A DNA stretch of 53,980 bases, taken from Muricomes intestini (lineage in GTDB: Bacteria > Bacillota > Clostridia > Lachnospirales > Lachnospiraceae). The stretch is taken from NCBI RefSeq assembly GCF_004346165.1, contig NZ_SLZZ01000008.1, positions 1 through 53,980 on the forward strand. Direction: 5' to 3'. Both the position numbers and the translations under genes were made by a program. Positions 20,465 to 29,275 of the stretch are shown here, in pieces. Under the pieces are notes generated by a model. The model was not told the origin of the DNA and searched no databases. It saw nothing but the letters and a program-made list of their open reading frames with translations. Within the stretch, counting starts at the first letter, position 1. Every line of letters starts with the position of its first letter.

Positions 20465-21313
20465 CTAAATTCCGCCTAAAAATTCTATTGCGTTTTTCCC
20501 TTTTATCAGCTCCAGCGTTTCCTCCCGAAATCCCAGTTCTTCAATGGCTGCCGCCATCCGGATCTGTTCAAATCTCGGGTTACTGCTTCCAAACATCACC
20601 TGATGCCGCAAGCTGCGGTCAATCCACGTATATGGAATGTCCACGGTAAATATCTGTCTGTAAAATTCTCTTGCATTGTCAAAATACAGAACTCCCGTAT
20701 CCGCATACACATTTGGGTATTTCAGCAATAGCATAGCAGTCTCTTTTACCCAGGGCCAACCAAACTGCCCCAGTGAAAATTTTAGGCCGGGCCTTTTTGC
20801 CGCCAGTTCTTCAAACTCTATCGGCCGTGAATATTTTGCCAGCGTATTCGGCTCCCAGGACAATCCACTGCTGAAAATAACTGGTTTATTATACTTCTCA
20901 CAGATATCATAAAGTGGCTGTACTTTTTCCTCATAAGGATAAAATTTTTGTCTGGATGGATGTAGCTTTAATCCTTTGAGATGCAGCTCACTGAATGCAT
21001 ATTCTAATTTTCCTTCTGCCTTCTCATCAAAGGGATCCACTCCGGCAAAAGCAATAAACTTGTCAGGCGCCATATCTGCCAGCTTTTTAACCTCTTCATT
21101 CGTGACCACCGGCCGGCCTGTTTCACTTGTATAGTCATCTGGAAGAAGACACAGCCGATCCAGTCCCGCACAATTCATCTGGTTAAAAATATGCTCCAGC
21201 AGCGCAGTTCCATTCAAATGGATGTTCAGTACCTCATGCCGCATTTCTTCTAATTCTTCATCCTGATTGATCGGCTCATAAAAAGCCGGATTTACATGCA
21301 TATCAATAAACAC
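20465..21313 (-). CDS. Amidohydrolase 2-family (TIM-barrel) hydrolase or decarboxylase
   Basis: 282 residues from a GTG at 21313 with AAGAGGAGA. The N-terminus FIDMHVNP has Asp-x-His-x-Asn where the family normally shows DxHxH, so the second metal His is changed to Asn. LKGLKLHPSRQKFYP gives a Lys/His block and PVIFSSGLSWEPN and MFGSSNPRFE follow; the last normally reads FGSD-P with a metal or catalytic Asp. The fold is the amidohydrolase-2 family, used by hydrolases, decarboxylases and lactonases. Encoded between frlC and YjbQ, so it could cleave an amide or lactone form of the imported sugar-amine. Active-site changes make the reaction hard to predict. Confidence 0.78.
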   Translation of the reverse strand: MFIDMHVNPAFYEPINQDEELEEMRHEVLNIHLNGTALLEHIFNQMNCAGLDRLCLLPDDYTSETGRPVVTNEEVKKLADMAPDKFIAFAGVDPFDEKAEGKLEYAFSELHLKGLKLHPSRQKFYPYEEKVQPLYDICEKYNKPVIFSSGLSWEPNTLAKYSRPIEFEELAAKRPGLKFSLGQFGWPWVKETAMLLLKYPNVYADTGVLYFDNAREFYRQIFTVDIPYTWIDRSLRHQVMFGSSNPRFEQIRMAAAIEELGFREETLELIKGKNAIEFLGGI

Positions 21314-21325
21314 TTTTTTCTCCTC

Positions 21326-22162
21326 TTAATAACCTGCTTCCTTCATGTATTCACGTACCCTGTCAATGGCTCTTCTTGCATACAGCCTAGGCTCATTGAT
21401 ATAGCCCGTCACCAACTCCAGCGTAGCTGTTTTATTATAATTGACATATTTTAGCTCTTTTATAAGCTCAGGCAGTGGAATTGAGCCTTCTCCAGGGACA
21501 ATATGACTATCCGTTCCCTGTTCTCCATCAATAATATGGAAATGGTACATTTTCCCTCCCAGAAGTTCCAGATATGACATAATACTTTCATGTTGTACAA
21601 ACGGCGGAACAATATCGCACATCCCCACAAGATACGGAGAATCAATTTCGGCAAATAGCTGAACCATGTCCCTTGCATTTTTAAAAGCATTCGATTCATA
21701 GGGCGTTAATGACTCTATTACAATCTTTACACCTGTTTTTTCTGCATGCTCTGTCAAAGGCTTAACCGCTTCAATCAGTCTGCTCCAGATTTCTTCCTGG
21801 GTGACATAGTATCCCGCATGAGCAGGTGAAATCAGCATATAATCTGACCCAAGTTCTTTTGCCATATCAAGGCACAGCTTTAAGTATCCCACTGCATCTT
21901 CTCTCTGCCTCTGACTCCCTATCATAAAATTGTAGGGATAAGCATTGTGTTCCGGTGTGTATCCCAGAACCGGCATTTCATACTTTTCAATCAGTTTTTT
22001 GACCTCGCTGATCTCACCTGCTTTCAAATCCGGCGCAAAGGCATGAGGTCTTCCGCCCCAAAGCTCAATATAATCGTACCCAAATCTCTTTGCGTCCTCA
22101 AAACAATGTTCCAGCGGGTTGCGCTGATACCCTGAAGTAAACATTCCCAGTTTCATTTTCAT
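21326..22162 (-). CDS. frlC: Fructoselysine 3-epimerase-like protein (FrlC-like)
   Basis: 278 residues; GMFTSGYQR, IELWGGRPHAFAPDLKAG, GYTPE-NAYPYN, LISPAHAGY, ESLTPYESN, MCDI, VPGEGSIPL, LELVTGYINEPRLYARRA all match E. coli FrlC (276 residues) in order. The metal-binding Glu in ESLTPYESN, Asp in MCDI, His in HFHIIDGE and C-terminal Glu in LELVT are present. It interconverts psicoselysine and fructoselysine so that both can enter the FrlD/FrlB route. AGGAGG is very close to the first ATG (22162); the ATG at 22156 is better spaced. Second gene of its operon. Confidence 0.9.
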   Translation of the reverse strand: MKMKLGMFTSGYQRNPLEHCFEDAKRFGYDYIELWGGRPHAFAPDLKAGEISEVKKLIEKYEMPVLGYTPEHNAYPYNFMIGSQRQREDAVGYLKLCLDMAKELGSDYMLISPAHAGYYVTQEEIWSRLIEAVKPLTEHAEKTGVKIVIESLTPYESNAFKNARDMVQLFAEIDSPYLVGMCDIVPPFVQHESIMSYLELLGGKMYHFHIIDGEQGTDSHIVPGEGSIPLPELIKELKYVNYNKTATLELVTGYINEPRLYARRAIDRVREYMKEAGY

Positions 22163-22168
22163 TTCCTC

Positions 22169-22972
22169 CTATTCGTTTTCTGATACCCATGGTTCAAATA
22201 CACCGACTACCTCGGCTGCTACTTTGGCTCCCTTGTCGAGAGCCGCCGCCACATCACCTCCCATTAATATTTCATAAAGAAATCCTGCAATAAAGCTGTC
22301 ACCTGCACCTACTGTATTAACAACCTCAGCCGGATATACTCTGCCTTCGTAAAATGTCTTTCCGTCATAGGCAAGGCTGCCTTTCTCCCCAAAGGTTGCA
22401 ACAGCCACCTTCATTCCCCGGCTGACCTTATCTTTTAGATATTCCGAGATAAACTCGTCTTTGCTCTTATGATAAGAAAAGAAACCATAATCTACAAAGG
22501 GAAGGGTCTTTTCCACCAGTTCATGATCCAGACGGTCGGCATAATCAAAACTAATAAGTGCCTTCGACAGCTTTTTTATCTGAGGAAGTGTATCTTCCGC
22601 CTTTCCCCACAAGGCTGTATGTACCAGGTCATGCCCGGCAGCATATTGAACATCTTCTTCACTGAATACAATATTTTCAAGCACACCCTCCACATAATCC
22701 CCGTGCACCCTGTCCAGGCCATCCATGTCCATATATGTCACAGCAGTTGCTCCCTCACCGACATGAAAATGGCTGAGCTCCAAATTTTCCTTTTTCAACG
22801 TATCAATCATCCATTTTCCATTTTCATCAGAACCTGTTGTACTGATAATTGATACAGGAATCCCCAGCTTCTGGATATTCACACCTGTGTCTACCACATT
22901 GCCGGTCGGATATTTTCGATTCAACCGCTCATAAACGTCAATACAGTTATCACCGATAGCTGCAACCTTCAT
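22169..22972 (-). CDS. Second FrlD-like PfkB-family kinase
   Basis: 267 residues. AAIGDNCIDVYERLN, DRVHGDYVEGVLENI, LVHTALWGKAED and VNTVGAGDSFIAGFL follow FrlD closely, with the catalytic Asp in GAGDS. It lacks the terminal GAW of FrlD proteins (VFEPW instead), and GNVVDTGVN replaces the FrlD GGNxVNVAV sugar-binding block, so a different substrate is likely from that of the kinase at 17.0-17.8 kb. First gene of the frlC-amidohydrolase-YjbQ-frlA operon; ATG at 22972 with GGAGGTG. The window has two such kinases but only one deglycase. Confidence 0.85.
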   Translation of the reverse strand: MKVAAIGDNCIDVYERLNRKYPTGNVVDTGVNIQKLGIPVSIISTTGSDENGKWMIDTLKKENLELSHFHVGEGATAVTYMDMDGLDRVHGDYVEGVLENIVFSEEDVQYAAGHDLVHTALWGKAEDTLPQIKKLSKALISFDYADRLDHELVEKTLPFVDYGFFSYHKSKDEFISEYLKDKVSRGMKVAVATFGEKGSLAYDGKTFYEGRVYPAEVVNTVGAGDSFIAGFLYEILMGGDVAAALDKGAKVAAEVVGVFEPWVSENE

Positions 22973-22989
22973 TTTTTACACCTCCGTAC

Positions 22990-23013
22990 ATGTTATCAAT
23001 ATTCTTATACCAA
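22990..23013. promoter_or_regulatory. Dyad operator upstream of frlD2 operon
   Basis: Minus strand TTGGTATA-N8-GATAACAT, immediately downstream of the -10. The half-sites are close to those of the perfect dyad at 18552-18577, with 8-bp rather than 10-bp spacing, so one GntR may bind both. Confidence 0.45.
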
Positions 23014-23018
23014 TTTTA

Positions 23019-23047
23019 AGTATATCAAAGTTGTTTTTGATCGTCAA
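23019..23047 (-). promoter_or_regulatory. Promoter of frlD2-frlC-amidohydrolase-YjbQ-frlA
   Basis: Minus strand: TTGACG (23047-23042), 17-bp spacer, TATACT (23024-23019), with the dyad just downstream. Confidence 0.65.
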
Positions 23048-23179
23048 TTAACTATATTTCACATAATTGTCACTCTATTTTTGTCTATTTTTTCCTTTTA
23101 AATGTTCTCCTTAATACATGTTTTGGAGATTCTTATGCAAGTTATACGCTTTTTTAAACCACTTTTATCTTTTACATTT

Positions 23180-23217
23180 TTTGTGTTTGTGCCCTAGTTA
23201 TAAGGCACAAACACAAA
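23180..23217. promoter_or_regulatory. Perfect 14-bp inverted repeat in divergent spacer
   Basis: TTTGTGTTTGTGCC (23180-23193) and GGCACAAACACAAA (23204-23217) around a 10-base loop. Neither side is followed by a clear T-run, so an ordinary terminator is not obvious. It lies between the two divergent promoters and could be a regulator site or an insulating hairpin. Confidence 0.5.
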
Positions 23218-23289
23218 TTCTCTGAATATTCTTCAAAATGTTCAATTCTATGCATATATCACAAACTGATTTTCATTTCTTAGTCTTCC

Positions 23290-23318
23290 TTGATTTATCA
23301 TTTTTATTATGTTATCTT
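23290..23318 (+). promoter_or_regulatory. Promoter of amidohydrolase 3 gene
   Basis: TTGATT (23290-23295), 17-bp spacer, TATCTT (23313-23318), about 70 bases before the ATG at 23386. Confidence 0.5.
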
Positions 23319-23348
23319 TAAAAAAATCGGTACAACTTTATCCAACAC

Positions 23349-23366
23349 TTGTTTTATCCAAAACAA
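23349..23366. promoter_or_regulatory. Palindrome in 5' leader of amidohydrolase
   Basis: TTGTTTT-ATCC-AAAACAA, a perfect 7-bp dyad about 25 bases below the expected start site and just before the ribosome site AGGAGG. Operator-like; the left arm echoes the CTTGTTTT core at 1.47 and 5.09 kb. Confidence 0.45.
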
Positions 23367-23385
23367 TAAAATTTAGGAGGATATT

Positions 23386-24921
23386 ATGAAAGCAGACAAA
23401 ATTTTACGCTCCAATGCAATTTTTACTTCCCTAGACAAGGAACCTTTCCCAGGCTTTGTCGCTATAAAAGGGGATAAAATTATTGCTGTGGGAAACGGCA
23501 ATGAAATGGATTACCTTGATTCATACACTGAAGTTACTGACCTGGGCGGCCAGCTGATCTGTCCGGGATTTGTAGATGTGCATTGCTTTTTCACCGGTTA
23601 TCTATTAATGCAGACAGGCATAGATGTGAGTTCTTGTCCAACTGGTGAAAACGTATTGCAGGCAATTAGCAGCCATTCTAAGATGTTAAAATCAGGAAAA
23701 CCCCTCTTGGCCAGAGGACTGAAACCCGAAATTTTCTTTTCCGTCCAGACATTAGATCACTTATTTCCTGACATTCCCATAATTATTTTTATAGAAGGAC
23801 ATGAAAACTGTTGTATGAACAGCCTGGCTATTTCAACTTACGGCTTTACTCCGGATAAATGTTACTCAGAGGCTTATTGGAAATTGTTAAGATATGTGTT
23901 ATCAGATATTGAATATTCGCTTCGGAAATTCAAAGACTACCTTTCTATGCTGAACTCCAGGGGGATTACTTCTATAAAGGAAATGGGATTTGATGATTAT
24001 TACAGCTTTACTGATATCCTCAAAAGCTTGGAAAGTCAGAGTGCCCTGACTGCACGAATCCATTTTATGAGCCAGCCGGTGGGGGCCCCGATGAATTTAG
24101 AATACGGAAAAGAAATGCGCAAAAAGTTCCAGGGGGATTTTGTTCGGTTTTCTGGATATAACCAGATGACCGACGGCTCTATCAGCCAGTTGGAAGCCGA
24201 TATGAAGGAGCCTTATCTTATCGCGGATACTTGCTGCAAATTGAATATCAATTGGATTAAACTGGAGCAGGATACACTTACTGCCGACCAAAACGGCTTC
24301 CGTTTTTCATTGCATGCCCAGGGAGACGGTGCCATTCATAAAGTATTAAATATTTTTTCGAAATGCCGGAAGGCAAAAGATGGCACAATCTTACATCGCC
24401 ACGCCATTACAGACCTGGAATGCTCTGATCCAGAAGATTTAGAATATATGGGCAAACTAGGAATAACAGCAGAGGTTTATCCGCAGATCATGTCCCTGGC
24501 CAGCCGCAGTGAAAAAGTAGCCGTGATCAACGAAACCATTGGCAGTGAACGGGGGAAAAATTATTGGAACCGCCGTAAAATGGAGGACAGCAATGTCACA
24601 TTGTCGTGCGGTACCGATTTGCCATTACTTTTTGATGATATTCCTGAATCCATCTATCATGCCGTCTTCGGCTTATTTCCGGAAGGCGGTGAACCCTTCA
24701 ATCCAGAGAATGCTCTTTCTATAGATGAGCTATTGAAGGCCTGGACTATTGGAGGTCAGTACAACCTCGGGCAGGATAACATCCTTGGAACTTTAGAACC
24801 CGGTAAAAAAGCTGATATTGCCGTTCTGGACCACAATGTATTCGAAGTGCCTATAGACGAAATGCGCAAGGTCAAGGTTTCACTGACTATGGTAGATGGG
24901 AAAATTGTATATCGCATTTAA
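23386..24921 (+). CDS. Amidohydrolase 3-family (YtcJ-like) protein
   Basis: 511 residues from the ATG at 23386 with TAGGAGGA. N-terminal beta-sandwich, then CPGFVDVHCFF (Asp64, His66), where the family's HxH metal motif has become HxF (Phe68). Later blocks are DGSIS (about residue 265), FSLHAQGDGAIHKV, RHAITD, CGTDLP with the metal Asp, and the C-terminal GTLEPGKKADIAVLD. These enzymes hydrolyse amides, ureas or cyclic imides at a metal centre. The lost His suggests altered metal content or a changed reaction. Divergent from the frl operon and so possibly part of the same island; substrate unknown. Confidence 0.8.
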   Translation: MKADKILRSNAIFTSLDKEPFPGFVAIKGDKIIAVGNGNEMDYLDSYTEVTDLGGQLICPGFVDVHCFFTGYLLMQTGIDVSSCPTGENVLQAISSHSKMLKSGKPLLARGLKPEIFFSVQTLDHLFPDIPIIIFIEGHENCCMNSLAISTYGFTPDKCYSEAYWKLLRYVLSDIEYSLRKFKDYLSMLNSRGITSIKEMGFDDYYSFTDILKSLESQSALTARIHFMSQPVGAPMNLEYGKEMRKKFQGDFVRFSGYNQMTDGSISQLEADMKEPYLIADTCCKLNINWIKLEQDTLTADQNGFRFSLHAQGDGAIHKVLNIFSKCRKAKDGTILHRHAITDLECSDPEDLEYMGKLGITAEVYPQIMSLASRSEKVAVINETIGSERGKNYWNRRKMEDSNVTLSCGTDLPLLFDDIPESIYHAVFGLFPEGGEPFNPENALSIDELLKAWTIGGQYNLGQDNILGTLEPGKKADIAVLDHNVFEVPIDEMRKVKVSLTMVDGKIVYRI

Positions 24922-24935
24922 TTCTATGAAAAAGT

Positions 24936-24962
24936 GGCCGCCGATCATCATAATCAGCGGCC
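24936..24962. terminator. Terminator between amidohydrolase and hydratase
   Basis: GGCCGCCGAT (24936-24945) pairs with ATCAGCGGCC (24953-24962) with one mismatch; the two genes converge here. Confidence 0.65.
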
Positions 24963-24977
24963 TCCATTCATTTTCTC

Positions 24978-27245
24978 TTACCCTTTGTAGTAATTAATCA
25001 GACATCCCTTTAATATAATCTCTCGTTCTGCATTTGTCAGGTCCCCAAGATGAAATTGAATTTTCTCCAGACCGTCATGTACAACATAAGCCTTTATCAC
25101 ATCTTCCTTCTCCTCCACTGCCTTTCTTATATCAGGAACAAAGATGTAATCTCCATTTTTAAAAGGAAGATTCTCATGATCAGTATCTGTCAGAAATGGC
25201 AGCATTCCCCAGTTGATCAGATTTGAACGATAGCGCTTAGTTGCATACTCATTGGCTATATTCGCCCAGCCGCCGAGCACTTTCTGGCAGGATGCCGCCT
25301 GCTCGCGGGCAGAACCATCTCCCGGTTTTACAGCAAAAATCGTACTTCCCACACCTATATTTCCTTCCCCGGCATACGGATATTTTTCACGCACCTTCGC
25401 CATCACGGGCTTTAGCTCCTCCAATACGTCCAATGGACATATATTTGCCTCAATTGCTTTCTGTGCAGCCTGCACTTCTTTCGCACGGCCTACATAGTCC
25501 GGATCCTTCCTGGAAAGCGTAAATTCCGCAAGTCCAAGAGGATTAGACCTGTAAGAAGATGTCTCCCCAGAAGGAATCAGTTCATCCGTAGTCGTTACCG
25601 GATCATGTATCTCAGAAACCACCTTCAAAACGAGATTCTCCGGCAGAGGAGACATTTTGGGCCAATCCTTAATGTTCGGACCGAACTGAATTTTTACGCT
25701 TGAATCTGCAACGCCTTTGCTGTCAAACACCCGGTTCTCGTAAATCCGCTTATCAAAATAATATTTTTGTCCCTTATACTCCACGTCCATAGCCTCAGCA
25801 GATGTCAGGAATCCTCTATTGGCTGCTGTCGCCGCGATAGAGCGTGCATCCATCAGTGCAACGGAAGCAATCTGCCCACTCTGGAGCTTAGAGCCTTCCC
25901 TGTTGGGGAAATTTCTCGTCGAATGCCGGATGGAAAAGGCATTATTGGCAGGTGTGTCTCCCGCACCGAAACACGGACCGCAGAACGCTGTCTTCACAAC
26001 TGTTCCTGCCGCTATCAACTCGGCAGCCACACCATTTTTCACCAGTTCCATATAAATCGGCATACTTGCGGGATATACACTGAAAGTAAACTTATCGCTG
26101 CCGATGTTTTTCCCTTCTATAATATCAGCCGCAGCACATATATTCTCAAAGCCGCCGCCTGCACACCCTGCAATAATCCCCTGTTCAACATAAAGCTTTC
26201 CGCCCACAATCTTATCCTGCAGTGAATAGTCCACCGTGCTGCCCAGACTTACAAGTGCTTTCTTTTCCACTTCATGTAAAACATCTTTCAGATTTGCATT
26301 CACCTCATCTATAGTATATACGTTGCTTGGATGAAAGGGCATGGCAATCATAGGTTTAATCTCACTTAAATTTACATAAACCATACCGTCATAATATGCA
26401 ACTACTCCTGGACTCAGCTCTTTATAGTCTCCGCTTCTCCCGTGAATTTCATAGTATTCATGAATTTTTTCATCCGTTTTCCAAATAGAGGACAGGCAAG
26501 TCGTTTCTGTTGTCATAACGTCAATGCCTATGCGGAAATCGGCACTCAATTTATCCACTCCCGGCCCGACAAATTCCATCACTTTATTGTTTACATAGCC
26601 ATTTCCGAAGGTTGCTCCAATAATTTCCAGCGCCACATCCTGCGGTCCTACTCCCTTCGCCGGTTCTCCATCCAGATAAATACCGATAATGTCCGGCATC
26701 TTAATGTCATAAGTTTTATCCAGGAGCTGTTTTACAAGCTCCGGGCCGCCTTCACCCATAGCCATTGTCCCAAGGGCACCATAGCGGGTATGACTGTCGG
26801 AGCCAAGAATCATCTTACCGCCCCCTGCAAGCATCTCACGGGCATACTGATGAATCACCGCCTGATGAGGAGGTACATACACCCCGCCATATTTCTTTGC
26901 ACAGGTCAGCCCAAACATATGGTCATCTTCATTAATCGTACCGCCCACCGCGCACAAGCTGTTGTGGCAGTTTGTCAATACATAGGGAATGGGAAACTTC
27001 TCAAGACCGGAAGCCCTTGCCGTCTGAATAATGCCGACAAATGTAATATCATGGGATGTCAGTGTGTCAAATTTAATCTGCAAATGTTCCATATCAGACA
27101 CAGTATTATGGGCACTCAAAATGCCATAAGCAATCGTATTGCGGGCTGCCTCTTCCTTCGTTGCCGGGATGTTAACATTGCCTGTATCTTCAACTATTTC
27201 AGTGCCGTTCTTCAGATAGACACCGTTTTCATATAGTTTTATCAA
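24978..27245 (-). CDS. Aconitase-superfamily hydratase (YbhJ-like)
   Basis: 755 residues from a TTG at 27245 with TAGGAGGA. All three cluster cysteines are visible in GCAGGGFEN and FCGPCFG, so a [4Fe-4S] centre is likely, and [12 protein letters not shown] matches the aconitase substrate loop. The C-terminal swivel domain (about residues 560-755) holds [13 protein letters not shown]. Overall it resembles E. coli YbhJ, a hydratase of unproven substrate, rather than AcnA/AcnB. It may serve as the cell's aconitase, but this cannot be told here. Begins 18 bases after the FHA gene, so co-transcribed with it. Confidence 0.82.
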   Translation of the reverse strand: MIKLYENGVYLKNGTEIVEDTGNVNIPATKEEAARNTIAYGILSAHNTVSDMEHLQIKFDTLTSHDITFVGIIQTARASGLEKFPIPYVLTNCHNSLCAVGGTINEDDHMFGLTCAKKYGGVYVPPHQAVIHQYAREMLAGGGKMILGSDSHTRYGALGTMAMGEGGPELVKQLLDKTYDIKMPDIIGIYLDGEPAKGVGPQDVALEIIGATFGNGYVNNKVMEFVGPGVDKLSADFRIGIDVMTTETTCLSSIWKTDEKIHEYYEIHGRSGDYKELSPGVVAYYDGMVYVNLSEIKPMIAMPFHPSNVYTIDEVNANLKDVLHEVEKKALVSLGSTVDYSLQDKIVGGKLYVEQGIIAGCAGGGFENICAAADIIEGKNIGSDKFTFSVYPASMPIYMELVKNGVAAELIAAGTVVKTAFCGPCFGAGDTPANNAFSIRHSTRNFPNREGSKLQSGQIASVALMDARSIAATAANRGFLTSAEAMDVEYKGQKYYFDKRIYENRVFDSKGVADSSVKIQFGPNIKDWPKMSPLPENLVLKVVSEIHDPVTTTDELIPSGETSSYRSNPLGLAEFTLSRKDPDYVGRAKEVQAAQKAIEANICPLDVLEELKPVMAKVREKYPYAGEGNIGVGSTIFAVKPGDGSAREQAASCQKVLGGWANIANEYATKRYRSNLINWGMLPFLTDTDHENLPFKNGDYIFVPDIRKAVEEKEDVIKAYVVHDGLEKIQFHLGDLTNAEREIILKGCLINYYKG

Positions 27246-27263
27246 ACCTTAGTCCTCCTAAAT

Positions 27264-27851
27264 CTAATTTGTTTCTCTTAAAATTTTGATAACCTCAAGT
27301 TCTGTCTCCCCCAGAGAAATAAAATCTTCCTTTTGAATTACAATAGGCTTCTGTATCTTCTTTCCGTTTAAAAACGTATGATTCTTTGAGCCTTCATCTC
27401 TAAGGTACAGTTTATCGTCACTTCTCACAATTGCACAATGAACTTTAGAAATCCGCCTGTCATCCGGAATGGATAAAAATTCCTCAAAAGCTACTTCTTT
27501 TGTTGTTCTGCCAATTCCAAGATTGTCATAGAAAATATAAGTATATTGTTCTCCTGTATCCGCATCTTCCAAAATAATCTTCCAACGCCTCTTCTTTCCT
27601 GACGGGCGCCTGGAGCCCGACTCCCTGCCGCCGGAATAAGCCTGCTGTGCACCGGATCTTTTGCTCTTTTTAGGCCGTCTGCCCTCTTCATAATCATCAC
27701 CGTAGTCATCATCCTCTGTGTCACGCTCTTCATCAAGCTTATATTTTCTGTATTCTTTTCTCTCTTTTACTATGGTTACTATCGTCACAGCAATGGTGAC
27801 TAAAATTAAAGCGGCCAAGCCTATAAGAATAATCCAGTACATCATTTGCAT
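27264..27851 (-). CDS. Membrane-anchored FHA-domain protein
   Basis: 195 residues. A transmembrane helix (about residues 5-27) is followed by a charged, Asp/Glu then Arg/Lys/Ser-rich linker and a C-terminal FHA domain (about 88-190) with GIGRT, ISKVHCAIV and GSKNHTFLNGK, containing the phosphothreonine-binding Arg, Ser, His and Asn residues. It would recruit Thr-phosphorylated partners to the membrane. The gene sits just upstream of the hydratase. No FHA domain remains in the DUF6382-like protein of the Tad operon, so this protein could be a partner, but that is speculation. Confidence 0.85.
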   Translation of the reverse strand: MQMMYWIILIGLAALILVTIAVTIVTIVKERKEYRKYKLDEERDTEDDDYGDDYEEGRRPKKSKRSGAQQAYSGGRESGSRRPSGKKRRWKIILEDADTGEQYTYIFYDNLGIGRTTKEVAFEEFLSIPDDRRISKVHCAIVRSDDKLYLRDEGSKNHTFLNGKKIQKPIVIQKEDFISLGETELEVIKILRETN

Positions 27852-27952
27852 ATCAACTCCTTCAGGAATTAATATTACTATATTTTCCCGGTTCAGGCAA
27901 GCTCTTTAACTACAGCTTACCATTATTCTCTTTCTCATCCTCTGGCAGAATT

Positions 27953-28978
27953 TTATAGTGTCCACCCGGTTCTGTCAATTTCATTATTTAAATCCCAGAT
28001 GTTCTTCCAGCTTTCTGCTCCCGGCCATAAAAATACTTTACCTTTTATCAGCCGGTCATTTCTATCTGCCTGACGAATAATCTCCATCTCCTCATCAGTG
28101 AGCGGATCCTCCGTCACTGCTGCAAGATTGCTGCAATATTCAGTTTGTTTCACAGAAAACGGCACTGGTATGTGCCCCCTTTGTACTGCCCATTTTATAC
28201 AGACTAATGCAGGATGAATTCCGTGGTTTTTTCCTATTTTAACTAATTCTGGCATTTCCATCACAGCAGTATCCCCGGCTTCTGTATCCCGCTTGGGCCT
28301 TTCGGCTGAGCCTAATGGTGAATATGCTATCGGAACAATACCTTTACTTCTGCAATATTCAAACATTTCCCATTGCTGAAATGCGGGATGGATTTCTATT
28401 TCGTTAAAAGCAGGCATAATCCTGCACAATGGCAGCATTTCATCTAACTTGGGGATTGTCATATTAGAAACACCTATATGACGGACAAGCCCCATATCTG
28501 CCAGCCTTTCCATCTGCTTCCATGTCTCCATAAATTCTTCAATAAAAAAAGGCCGGGCATTAGGGTTCCGATCGTTTACTCCTGCTCCCTGAGCATGGCC
28601 ATTTGGAAACGGCCAATGAACTAAATAGGCATCCAGGTAATCCAGCTGCAGATCCTTAAGTGTCTTAGATACAGCAACTAGTACATCTCCTTTCCCATGC
28701 ATGTCATTCCACACCTTTGACAGTATATACAAGTCTTTTCGTTTTACAATTCCTTCGTTTATAACTCTTGAATAAACATTTCCTATATCCTGTTCATTGC
28801 CGTATGCGGCGGCACCATCGAAAAATCGGTATCCTGTCTTGATTGCATTATACACCGCAGTTGAAACCTCTTCCGGTGTATACTTATCATTTCCGAATGT
28901 GCCCATCCCGATGGCCGGAATAAAATCTCCATTTGCCAATTTGATCTGAGGTATCTGATCTGCATTGATCGTCTTCAT
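27953..28978 (-). CDS. Aldo/keto reductase
   Basis: 341 residues with the AKR tetrad in place: Asp in FFDGAAAYGNE, Tyr in AYGNE, Lys in ILSKVW and His in YLVHWPF. GVSNMT and the C-terminal IPVPFSVKQTEYCSNL form the cofactor side; the usual IPKS is IPVPFS, so NADP binding may differ. It probably reduces a sugar or aldehyde with NAD(P)H. The ATG at 28978 follows GGGAGGAGAA. Single gene; a repeat element lies upstream. Confidence 0.87.
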   Translation of the reverse strand: MKTINADQIPQIKLANGDFIPAIGMGTFGNDKYTPEEVSTAVYNAIKTGYRFFDGAAAYGNEQDIGNVYSRVINEGIVKRKDLYILSKVWNDMHGKGDVLVAVSKTLKDLQLDYLDAYLVHWPFPNGHAQGAGVNDRNPNARPFFIEEFMETWKQMERLADMGLVRHIGVSNMTIPKLDEMLPLCRIMPAFNEIEIHPAFQQWEMFEYCRSKGIVPIAYSPLGSAERPKRDTEAGDTAVMEMPELVKIGKNHGIHPALVCIKWAVQRGHIPVPFSVKQTEYCSNLAAVTEDPLTDEEMEIIRQADRNDRLIKGKVFLWPGAESWKNIWDLNNEIDRTGWTL

Positions 28979-28999
28979 ACTGTTCTCCTCCCTGGTATA

Positions 29000-29190
29000 T
29001 TATGATGTAGGGATCAAAAGGTATTTTGCCCCCTGATACCTACGGATTGCTCCGCACTTTGTGCTCCCGCAATCCTAAAAACATTCGAAATCCGCCCTAC
29101 TCGGGCTACTTTCTCATGTTTTGCGGGTCCCAAAGTCATGCTTTTTCATGCAAGCATGAAACGCATGACCTTTTGACCCTGGTATCATAT
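29000..29190. repeat. Palindromic repeat-like element A
   Basis: About 190 bases with imperfect terminal inverted repeats: TATGATGTAGGGATCAAAAGGT at the left and the complement of ATGATACCAGGGTCAAAAGGT at the right (near 29169-29190). Internal hairpins include GGATTGC/GCAATCC and a nested GTCATGC...TTTCATGCAAGCATGAAA...GCATGAC. The left end recurs at about 33974-34000. No coding capacity. MITE-like or a structured RNA. Confidence 0.6.
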
Positions 29191-29213
29191 TATCACTATA
29201 CTTAAATGTGAAG

Positions 29214-29250
29214 CGGCATTCGAGTCTCTTTTTATCGGACTCGAATGCCG
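29214..29250. terminator. Terminator of pgi
   Basis: CGGCATTCGAGTC (29214-29226) pairs perfectly with GACTCGAATGCCG (29238-29250), a 13-bp stem just after the pgi stop. Confidence 0.8.
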
Positions 29251-29275
29251 GGTTTCCCAGAATATTTAGAATTTC

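Noticed and set aside
26442-27236. A 264-codon open frame on the plus strand opposite the hydratase gene
   Set aside because: It is the antisense shadow of a well-conserved aconitase-family gene and has no family resemblance or ribosome site.
29000-29190. Possible riboswitch or T-box upstream of the aldo/keto reductase
   Set aside because: The hairpins lack any T-box or known aptamer landmark that I can recognise, and one end recurs elsewhere, so a repeat element fits better.
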